From positions 14,734,077-14,798,076 of the forward strand of contig NC_092582.1 of NCBI RefSeq assembly GCF_037975245.1: a stretch of DNA of 64,000 nucleotides. Direction: 5' to 3'. The notes below the pieces were generated by a model. It searched no databases and had not been told where the DNA came from. It was given only the letters and a program-made list of their open reading frames with translations. This document shows positions 27,501 through 39,500 of the stretch, one piece after another. Numbering within the stretch: position 1 is the first letter of the stretch; every line of letters starts with the position of its first letter. Both the position numbers and the translations under genes were made by a program. This DNA is from Apostichopus japonicus (lineage: Eukaryota > Echinodermata > Holothuroidea > Aspidochirotida > Stichopodidae).

Positions 27501-30500
27501 TTAAGTGGCTAATCTCAAATCTCTGCTGTCCCTTCTGTATCTCTATGTAAAATATGTCAGTAATGTTTTATGTTGGACCACTGCTTTCCCCATTGGACTG
27601 TTTTTTCCTCCTCTCGTCAGATGCACGCATTTTCTTTCTATGCTTTTGTTAAGTTTCTATGTCTCCCTTTGGTGTTTTGAATGCTTCCAAAATGTTCTTA
27701 AAGTTCTTTTATGTGAAAGCTCTTGTGTCGGGGTTGTTACTCTGCATGAACTGAATTGTTTCTTATGTGTTACAGCAGTGCACCCCACCCTACTGCATGC
27801 TACAGCTTCTCTCGTGATCCAGTCGCAGACAACAACAAAAAACGCCATAATTCCGTGATGAATTCGGAAAACGTGGAGGTATGTGATCCAGCATGTTAAT
27901 GTACTTCCTTGCTTAAACCAATATAGTCATTGTTGATAGTAATTTCATTTATATTTGTGATCATTTAACTCGGGTAACATTGCTATTAAAGTCAATATTA
28001 ATACTTTATATTATTTAATACTTTGACATGATAGGGAATATTTTATTTCTAGGGGCATAAAAAATTTGTGGTCTTGTGATCAATGGTATTGTAATTGGTA
28101 CTGATGCCTTTTTACATTTGGTGCTATGTCAAGAAAAAAGAGGCTGAGGGGGCTGCAGCATCCTGCAGCCTCCTGCAGCCTGGCTGCGTAAGATATAATC
28201 TTTTGTGCTGTGATGTTTCACACAATGGACACTTCCGGTTTGCTCTACTGTTTGATGCTGCCAAGGATTTTACAGCAGCCGCAACTTTTCCTTGTTTTGA
28301 CACAGTGCGTAACTGATGTTTGACTGTGTCAAGGTTCAGTTTTACAGCTTTAATTATGCCTCCGCCCCTATCCTCCTTATTCATCTCAAAAACAAAAGCC
28401 AATTAGCTTGATTCTATACATCTCAACTAGCTCCTTAAGGAATTGTCAAGTAGATAGATACACAATATGGAGGCACTTTACTTCATTGCTTTTTGTATTT
28501 TAATTTTTATATCACAAGCTAGTGACTGATGTATTAGTTGACATGAAAACATGAAGATGCTTGTTTTGTTTTTTTCTTCATCTTGGAAACATCATTACTA
28601 TTATCTTAGATTGACCTGCAGAGAGTGAGGGCCCATGAAGGGTTGGAACACAACCAGTCCAAGGATTATTTGAACCTACTGACTCAGATGTTACAGACAC
28701 CGTGGGTATCCGAAGTGAGGGCGAAGGACCCACCGAGGCCGCCTCCCGCAGCGGAGGAGGATGGGAAGACCGCGAAGAAAGAAACAAAGGAGAATAAAGA
28801 TGAGAAGGAAACAAAAGAGGAGAAAGACAAAGAGCCGATGCCACCAGTACAACCCGTCGGCCATAAGTGTTCTAACATCTGTGAGGTATATAAATTGATG
28901 GCTCGGATCTGAAGTTGCATTCGTAATTCGTTTTGGCTGAGAACAGCCCGTGGCGTTTGAAATAAAAATAACTTCTCCAAAACACAAACTTTATGTCATG
29001 CTTTCCATGCCGTCTGGAAGCAGGAAAAGTACCGACAAATCTCTCTTCTAGTTCCTTGAAAATCCTTGAAGTTTGAAAGTGTTGTCTGGAAAAGTATGAA
29101 AAAATCCTTGTTTTAAATGATGTGACTTTATAAAGCCAGCAAGGTTTGTTTTTGTTTTAATGAAGTGTGAGACTAAAGATCTGCTTTATTGGCTCCAACT
29201 ATAGCACGCTATAGCTAGGAAGTTTTGTGATTATGTAATCGACCTCCCTCGTTCGTCAATCGACCTCAGGCTCCATAATTAGCCTGCATAGCTTCTTAAC
29301 ACCATGAGGCTCTTTGTGTAAGCATTGTTTGGAAATAAGTTCATGTCTTCAGAGTAGTTAATCATACAGCGTTCACACAAAGACCCTCATACAAGAAAAA
29401 ATATGTGGCAGGCATTGCAGACTAATTGGTAAAAAGGGGTCATTTTACGACCAAGGCAGGTCGATTATGTAATCTCAAGAAACTTTTCCATGATAGCGTG
29501 CTATAGTTGGGGTCTATACAGCAGACCTTTAAGCACAGGGCATAAATCAAACTGTGGTGAAAAAAGGGTATGGTATATGCATCCTTGTTGTATCGAACCT
29601 ACAATTTAGCTTGGTTTATGAGAAGTCAAGACTTAAATTCAAGGTAACTTCAAGAGTCCTTAAGATGACAGGATGGCACAACTTGATAAAGTGAGAACAA
29701 CCCTTTGCCCTTTGGTGTCATGCATTGTTAGTCCAATGAGGCCCATCAATGCATTAAGAAATCAATTCTGAAATTTAAAACAGGTTTAAATTATGTCTTA
29801 ACTACAAAAAAACAGCGACACTTATTATTGCTTTCCTCGATAAGTCAACTTGCTCCTTCCTCTGTTACGTCTTGTAAATACCGATGGATCAAAACCGAGG
29901 GTAGTTAAAAACATTGTGAAATTTCAACAAAAACCTTGGAAAAGTTTGGAAGGTGTTTAGCCTTGTAGCCATTCTACGTTCTAGGTGAAGTGCTTAGAGT
30001 TTCTGTCGTTCGATATACGTTCGGTTCGGTCTATTCTTAATCATATCTTTTGAACTAATTTCCAGCCACCTAGTGCCGAGGCGCCTACCACACCATGCGG
30101 TTTCTGCGAGCTAAGTGCTAAGAGTTACCGTCTTTCAATATACGTTTGGTTCGGTCTATTCTTAATCATATCTTTTGATCTAATGTCCAGCCACCTAGTA
30201 CCGAGGCACCAACCACACCTTGCGGTCTCTGCGAGCTATGGACTCTGTAGTACCAATATATTTTGGTTCGGTCTATTCTTAATCATACCTTTTGACCTAA
30301 TTTCCAGCCACCTAGTACCGAGGCGCCAACCACACCATGCGGTCTCTGTGAGCTATGGACTCTGTGGTACCAATTAGCACAACAACTCCTCAGACACATC
30401 TCCCCCCAGAACGAGTCTCGCATCGCTGACAACCAAGAAGTCAGCGAGGACCAATTTGAGAAAAGTATGGAGGAGGCCCTCGCACTCTGTAAGGCCCAGA

Positions 30501-33500
30501 TGAACAACTCCAACGATGTTAAAACCAAAAAGAACCGAGTGAGCGACAGAAGTCTGACCAAAGGAGGGAGAAAGATTAACAAGGTGAGGAACAGAATCCT
30601 TTCTATCACAATTTTATTGTGTTGGGTCAGTATCTTGCTGACCAAAGGAGGGAGAGGGATTAAAAAGGTGAGGAACAAGGTGTGGACGCTAAAACAACAA
30701 GGCCTAACAACGGAAACCCTCGTTTAGGAGATTTGGACCTGCCAAATATCTCAGACACACTATGTAGATGCATAGCACAAAAGTTGGCTTCACTACTTAA
30801 GATTTACCCAGAAGATTTGGTTTATATTTGCCTTCATTTCATTTTTCAAACAATTTTGATCAACTCTCATTGATCTGGAATTTGTTTTTCTAATAATGGA
30901 TCCCAAATATAGGCTGATCAAAGGTTCAAGCTGTAATTAAATATATGTTGTATTGATTTTCGTCTCTTCATTTTGGAAGAGAAGGATTGATGATAAGAAG
31001 GGGGTGGGAGGGGGGATGGATGAGTAATGTGCAATATGAGAAAGGGGATAGAAAGTGTCCACTCACAGAAGGGGGAAAAAAAGAGAAATTTCTTTTGCAC
31101 AGGAGTGTGTATACTCTGCATTCAATAGTGTGGAAATCTAACACTCAAAACTGTAATATTGTATATAATAATGTAATATTGTAATATAATATCACAGGCA
31201 CATTTGCAATACCTGCCCACCTCTTACAATCCTGACTGGAGTAATAATTTTGTATAGGTAAAGTTTAGCCCTTTTGGTTTTAACACATTTAATAATTTTT
31301 TGCTCGTTGTAGAATAAGGAAAACAAAGGCATCTTTGTGGCCTCAGAGGCAAAGAAGGTGGAAGTCTTTGTGCCCCAGACGGTCAAACTGACCACCAAAG
31401 ATTTGAAAGCGGAACGAGAAAAGGCTCTGGCTAAGAGACTGCAGAAACAGCAGCAGGCTGATGGAAAGCTAGGTAACGGTCTAACAATTAAAGGGAAATC
31501 CCTTATGGAGACAATATAACACTTTATCTCGAAGTGAAAAGTATCCCCCACCGTTCCCAAAAGATTAAAACACCATCTCTATATATTTTCCTTTACTCAA
31601 GATATGGTGGATTTAATGTAAACCTATTTCTGACTGGATAAAGTTTGCTTCATCTTTTCTCCAGGAATGGCATCATAGTAGGTGGTCTGTGATGTCATCA
31701 AGGGAGATGTTCTTAAAATGCTTTTATTTTCCTATTATAATCTTCTTGTCGATTTATCCTTGAATTGTGATACATTTGGAATGTTTTCTTTGTTGTCAAT
31801 ATTCTCTCCTTTTTTTAGAATTTCATGGAGATGTTATTTAATTGTAGAAATTCATTTCATTTCACTCTGGAATATAGATGGTATATTTCTTATAATTATA
31901 AAAACAGGCATTTTCAGTTCAATTGTCATGATGACGCCATTCACTGCGCTGTTGCCAGGTGCATTCACAAAATATCAAAATTGTAAAAAAAAGTCATATC
32001 TTTGCAATGATACATAATTCTATGAGGATGTGGTTTTTACAATGCTTTTTTACCAATGATATTAATATTGATTCACCATTCTATAAAGTAATCAAATGCA
32101 GTAATCAATATAACTCACAGAAATATATATTTTAAGCGATTTATGTTATATTTTTAATATAATGCAGGCAATGACATCTCCAAGTTGAATAAAAATAATA
32201 AGGATGGAACCAAGGGCAAACGAGATGACCATTTCAACCCAGAAGAACTAACAAAAGCATCGCAGCTGCTCCTTGTCCTTCTGAAGGTAAGTGTAATATT
32301 TTCAAACTTTGAGATATGAAATCATAGGCTGTTGATTGAATGCAGACTGTTTTGAACAATGCTCATTCAAAAAGGAAGAAAAAATAACCAAAACAACGCC
32401 CCCCTCCCCTAAACTTGGTACCGCTATGCTTAACTTATCTTGATTTCTAAATTCTTATTGGGTAATGATGGAAATAAGCAAGTGTGTCATGAATATGCAT
32501 ATTATGTCTTAGAGAAACAACCAATTGGGACAATTTCCTAATGCTAATATCTCTCTAAACTGTACTCTAATATCATGCTCCAAAGCACTAGTACTGACAG
32601 TACAAACAGGTCCTAACCTTGATCTGTTAGAAACATGATATTCATACTGCTCGTACTGACAATACGAGTGCTCTGATGCGGGACATTACACCACAGTATA
32701 GAAAAAGTTGTCCCAACTGGGTGAGAGAAACAGCCAAATTGGGATTATTTTCTAACATCAGTACCATTGTATCTGTTACTCACATATCATTTTGCAAAGC
32801 ACTTGGACGGGCAGTATATGAGCTGTTTGCTAACCTTTCTCTAATAGAAAACTAATATTCATACCGCTTATGCACTTCAAGTACAAGTGCTTTTGAAAAC
32901 TTGTCATAAAAGTATAGTATTTATTAAAAATTATCCCAACAAGGTTAGAAAATAGATGACTAGCCTCTAATGGAAGTGAGTGAGTAGTCATGGGGTCATG
33001 TTTAATATCATGAATGTTTGTCAGCAATTTTTAGCTCATACCAGCATGCTGGTGTGAGCTATTGTTACAGTGCGGCGTCTATCACTCTATCTGTCAACAA
33101 TTGGTAAAACCGCTCCCACTCGCACAGTGTTTGATGGAATTTCATGAAACTTGGACACAAGGACCATTGGGTATAGGGCCATCAGAGATGGTCCAAAATT
33201 TGGGGTCAAAGGTCACCTGTGGGCCGTAATGGGCCATTTTGTGGAAATACGCAAAATGCTTCTTCTCCTGCAGATTCCATGGTACAATGTTGAGGGTTTG
33301 TCACGATAGTACTATGGTAGTTTTACCTTCAGGGTGTTCATGAATTTGAGATCAAAGATCAACTAGGGGTCTTTTGTGGCCCGGGCCGCGGCCCTATATT
33401 TTCAAATTGCTCCTGTTCGTACAGTGTATGGCCAATTATAATGAAACTTGGTCACAATGTTCCTCGGGATGAGAGTTACGAGGGGTGTTCGGAAAATTGA

Positions 33501-36500
33501 GGTCAAATGTCATTTAGGGGGTCATCGGAGGTCATTCTTTGTAATATTTTTAAATATCTCAATCTCCTCAAGATTTTGATGGATCATATTCAAAGTTGAA
33601 CTGATGATTGTTGGATTGTGTATGAATAAGGTGATGCCTAAAAAATTTTGGTCAAAAGTTAATTAATTACAATTAATCCCCATTGTTTAAAAAAATCTGA
33701 GCCTTCACTTTTTGCCAAAGCTCCTTTAATTTGTCTCCCAGTCTCTGCAGTGTTTGTTTACATTTGTGGTTAAGCTCTGCAGAGGCTGTTAGTGGAATTA
33801 AAGCAGGACTGGGAGTTGTTATTAACTGTTGAACTGTAAGCATGAGAGCCCTATAGCCAATCAGCACTTCCCGATTCTTAGAAGTCTTTGAGCCTGAGGT
33901 ATGTAGGCAGCTTGTGAAGTTATGTCTTGTAGGGAGTGCTTGTTATGTCTGCTAAGGTAGAGGGGAGAAAGTTTAATAGGGTAGGTCAGTGGTATTGTTT
34001 GAGAGAGTGGGTAAAATAGGATTTAAAGGGGAAAATAGGAATTATAGCCAGTGGTGTGGCCAGGATTCTGCTAACGGAGGGGGGGGGGTATCCCTCACGG
34101 GCCCAAAATTGGTTTTGTGGGCCCTACATTTTTCAGCTCGAAAAGGTATGAGCTTCTGCACCATTGGTGCTCTAGTTTTAATATTTTAATTCTTAATTAA
34201 AATGATGTTTGTTTGTTTTACTATCTTACTTAAGCTGGAGCAGCAGGTTAAGTTTGATGTAGGCATCTCATGTATACTTGGACATTACCTTCTGTGAAAA
34301 CAGCAAACATGTTGAATTGAGTTGTACATGCTGTCTGTATTGTGTAATGTTTTATCTGTCATATTTGCAATACAGTTCTAATTTTTGCCAGTTGCCTAGG
34401 TAAGACAAATTATAATATTAAATTGTAAAAACCCATGAGTAAGCATTCTTTCTCCCTGTTTTTACAATCTTTGAATCTTAGGAAGTACCCAAACACCATG
34501 ATTCTAACATTCTCCTGAGCCTCGTCACATGCGTCAAGATCCTCTGTCTAAATGCCGAGTGTCTGAGGATGGCTGCCAAGGACAATCCCGGATTCCTCTC
34601 ATTCGCTCAGAAAAATCTGCTTATTCCCAGGTGAGCCCCCAATTATCTACATCCAGGCAAGCAAATGTCCATAGGAGATGTTCTTCTTTGTTAACGCTGT
34701 CTGCGGAGGGTAACACATTCTTTTTTTCAGGGAATTCTCTGTGATGTAACCTTGTAAATTCAGCCTAACTGTGATGGAAAAAGGTAAGGTGAGACTAACA
34801 GTTATGCATATATGCATGTAGTGGTGAATAAACAGTGCATTGTGGCTTGCAGGTAATGATAAGTATTAAACACACATCAGAATTATTACACCAGGAGAGG
34901 AGAGGATGTGTTTCATCATACAAATAAAAAATTAATATTAAAAATTTAAAAAAGATAATAACTGTCGCTACAGTGTCATAGAGGTGCTATAACAAGTTAT
35001 GAGTATAATATGGCTTGAATGGGTCATGAAAATATTTGATTGTTATGACTTAACTATTACAAATACATTTACAGTTTACTAACATTTTAACTTCTTCTGA
35101 GGGTCAGCATGTCAATTCTAAACCAGGGCATATTTTATCCAGTATCGCTTCGCAAGATGCTATATAAAATGTTCAAATCGCTACGCATGTCCAAAGATGT
35201 TTGAGACAAAATTTGAACACTTAGGTTATTCCCTGCATTAAACTGCTTTATCCTTGAAGCTTTTGGAAGTTGTTGAGGGGTAACCTATCAGCTGTGGTCC
35301 AGGTAGTGGTTCCTCTCGCCCTGCACTGTGCCTCACTGACTACTGGCTCTGATATCCTCTGGGATATTGTAGACAACGAGATGGAGAGCCAAAACTGGCA
35401 GATGAGATTTCAATCAGGTAAGCAACACCCAAACCCCCCCCAACCCTACCACACCATCACCCCACCCTTCCCACTCTCCCCCACCCCACTTTCCCACACT
35501 CCCCACCTCTCTTCTCTCATCCATCTACTTCTAAAGTGTCTGCTTTTTTCACTTTCCACACTAGGCCACACCCTGCATCATTGTAAACATGTTAATTTCT
35601 TCCTGTTCATTGATTTCAATGACACAGTAACGCACGTATTCGGAATGTATGATGACATTAATGCATTCTCATAAATGTTAATGATAAAATTTGTACTCCA
35701 CTCCCCCCCCCCCCCCACTCTTAATCCAACTGTCTTCCTACCATTAACCAAAGTAAAAAAAAACAATGGTTGCATAGTTACTATTGTCCTGTGTACTCCT
35801 CATAGTACACCTCCACCCCACTCTATTGTTCAAACCCAATCATAATCTCAGACATTTACGTACCTAGTGGAGAGAGTTGCCGTGATAAAATTTAAACCCC
35901 ACTCCCCCCCCACTCTTAACCCAACTGTCTTCCTCCTACCATTAACCAAAGTAAAAAAAAACAATGGTTGCATAGTTACTATTGTCCCGTGTATTCCTCA
36001 TAGCACACCTCCACCCCACTCTATTGTTCAAACCCAATCATAATCTCTGTCGTTTACGTACCTAGTGGAGAGAGGTGCCGTTCTAATGATAAATTTGTAC
36101 CCCACTACCCCCCCCCCCCTCTACTCTCAACCCAACTGTCTTCCTCTCACTTTTAACCAAAGTAAAAAAGCAATGGTTGCATAGTTACTATTGTCCCCTG
36201 TATTCCTCATAGCACACATCCACCCCACTCTATTGTTAAACCCAATCATAATCTCTGTCGTTTACGTACCTAGTGGAGAGAGTTGCGGTTCTCGTTCGCC
36301 ACGTGGAGAAGAAGATGATTGGAGGAAACACGGTCATCATGGGATGTCTAGCTCATGCGTTCTGTCTCCTCATCTCATCATCCGAAGACATCTGTCCCGC
36401 TGTCTCCGCTAGATCCATCCTCATGCTGGAAACTGTCCCCACAAAATCCCTGAGGGTGAGTAAATAAGACACGTATCCAGGGCTGTGTGGTCTTGGGGGT

Positions 36501-39500
36501 GTTGAAGTCAATGAGCAATGTAGCAGGGGGAACTGGGAGTGCCCTCCTCCAGAAAGAAAAGATAGTGATAATTACTACTTTTGAAGTTTTCTGTGACCTG
36601 TTAAAAGGAAGGGGGGGGGGAGAGGGTGGAGGGAGAGGCGGGAGGGAGTGGGAACCCTCCACACTCCCTGGATCTTGCCAAATTTAAGGTTCTTAATCTA
36701 GTTTGCAATGTAATGCTTGTTACATGTTCAAACACATTGTGCACAGGCAAGTGAATATTAATGTCTTAAGAAAATTCCAGAAACTTTTAAGAGCAAGTAT
36801 CACCACTTAGCTTTTACATCGGCCTATGACACTTTCACAGCAGATGTGATCGGCCCTAGTTTAATTTTTGTATCCTTGAAGAGGACTTTAATGTTTATAT
36901 CAAGTGATCTTGGACTTTTCTAACAGTAAATACCTGCTCGGTAAAGATTGCAACAGTCCATATGGACTTAACCTTAAAATGTTTTCTCAGTGAGGTTAGG
37001 ATCAACCTAGCATTTATCACTCAGAGTATTTAATGTAATGTAATTTAATGTAAGGTAGTGTAGGGTAGTGTAGGGTAGTGTAGTCTATTCCAGTGCAGTG
37101 TAATGTACTGAATGTCATGCAATGCAATGCAGCATGTCTGATGTATTGTGATGTGATCTTTGGGGACAATTTGGAGAGCTGGAACCTACGTGAAAGGTAC
37201 CTTCATCATGTTCTGGTCAAAGTTATCTTACTAATTTTTGTGGGCAAACTGGATGATCTCTGATATGATATAATTCTGTCCTTCCAGATACTGATCAATT
37301 GTCTGGAGTTTCAGTGGGATTCGGTCTTAGAGGACAGAGTCCTAATCCTCTCTCATATGCATCTCCTCCAACATTACTTGAAGGAGGTCCAAGTCTTGAC
37401 CTGGGAATTTTTTATGAATCGTCTCGACACCCTGGCCCTGGAAGCCCACGTCGACAAAGAACAGAACAAGGAGTTTCCATTTCCGATGGGTGAGAACAAT
37501 CAAATTAAGAAGAAAAAAAACAAACACAAAAAGCATCTTTTTTTATCACTCGTTTGTGGTTTTTACTTCAAGCAAATGCTGATATGCAGTAAGGTCTGTT
37601 CAAATGTGTCTACTGGCAGAAAATTGCCAATCCTTATTTTCTTACTGGCAAATGGCCAAATCCTCCTACGTTTAGCCAGTGAATAGACCATATTTTTAGG
37701 TCTGCTTCATTTGTTTAGGGGAATATCAGGGTTGTGGAACATGTAGCATTTGCCTCGGGTATGTTTTCTGATGCGAAAGGTAAACTTAAGAATGGATGTC
37801 ATAGCGTCAGTGAAGATTTTGCAATGAAGAGACAGATTTGGAAGCCAACTGTCTGTTGTTGATAGTAAGAAAATAGTTAGACTTGAGAATGCCATGCTAT
37901 CTCTGATGTTGATTCAGCTGACTGATAAAGTCATCAGCCTTTTTCTCCAATGGCATTCTCCACATATTCTAGTCTGAATGTGAAAGGTTACAAAAAGTCA
38001 GTAAATTGGGTGAATTGGTCATGCAAATGTCAAATGCAAATGTCATTGTAAAAACTTGATAATTTTTGCTCTGAAGGTGTTGAAACCCTTGTATAACATG
38101 CATTCAAGTATAATCAAATTCATCATTTTCGGACAAATGCCAGGTCTTTTAATATTCATAAAATATATGAATTAAAAGAGAACTTCATGCAATCTTAAAT
38201 GCAGAATTGCGCAATATTGGATGATCTATGGGAGGCCCTTTGTCCAACAACTTTACATGGACAGTTCATGTACATGTCATAGCATAAGCTCCTAAAGTAG
38301 TGGCTTTTTCCTAGTGTAGCATGTGCTTACCTTTACATTTATTTTTGGTTCTTGTACGAAGACACCTCAAGGTCAAGTGCAGGACTAGCTGACCGAACCG
38401 ATCTCTTCCTGAACAAGCTAAACAGGGCCCGACTGGCTCGTTCGCAATCAGAAATATCGGGGACCCTGAAGCCCAGACGACTCTCGGCATATTTCAGCAA
38501 GAATGACGACAAAATGAGGAGCAAATCCATGCCCACAGGGCTGAGCTTTTCCAGAGTCAGAGTCATCGCTTGTGAGTAAAAATATCTGTCTGTGTGTTTT
38601 TCTTTCTCTTGGTATAACAATGTGCCTTCTTGTACACATAAACATGTTTGTGGTTTGATAGAGAAAACTTGATAGAAGGTTATTTACAGGAATACAGGAT
38701 GACTCTTCCACATATTGGATTGGGTGTGCAAACTTAGTCTATAGGAAGTATGAATGATATTGCAGTATCTTGCTTATATTTCTCTCAAGTTTGGTATTAA
38801 CCAACAAATTACAATTCCTTATTCTTACCAGCTTTATCCACCACATGTTGTGAAGTTAATGTAACACAGTTAGGAAGTAATTCCTAGCAAATCATTTTGC
38901 TTGTTTTTTCTTTGGGGTGGGGGGGGGGCGAGAGTGCTGGTACACATCAAGATGAAGAAGAGTTGTGATTTGATTTAAGACTAATACATTCAGGGGAATA
39001 ACACGCAGCCCGGAGGGCAGTTAATTTTGTTCTGGTAATCGGCCAGCTAAGTATTTGGAGAAAAAAATTCACATCTTGAATCTTGTGACTGTCCAGTTCT
39101 ACTGTCCTTTGACCAATATATTTACAATTCGGAAGACCAGTTTGGGCCACAGAACTGTGAAGTAATTCCGGTTGTGAAAGAGATTTCACTCTGACAAGTC
39201 GTGGCTTGAGCCGGCGACCTCTCGAATGCTTGTTTTCATTTGCCAAGAAATTCTCCGCCGTTGGCTTCTACACGGCAATTTGCATTCGTTTCACCACAGA
39301 AAATTCACTGTATCCTAATGTGGTGAGGTAATCAAAGTTTAGGATCAACCATTGTGAGAGAAGGTGAGAAAAGCGTTCATGAAAGCTCTAAAAACCATTT
39401 GAGAAACACAAGGAGGGGAAAACAATTTACTTTTCTGTCCATTTTTCTCGTCTCGTCCATATTTAATATTACAGCTGACAAGTCTACGTACAGCCGACCT

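Noticed and set aside
27505-27858. Frame of 117 codons overlapping exon 19
   Set aside because: It reads exon 19 in the third frame that matches neither half of UNC79, and its upstream portion is intronic T-rich sequence.
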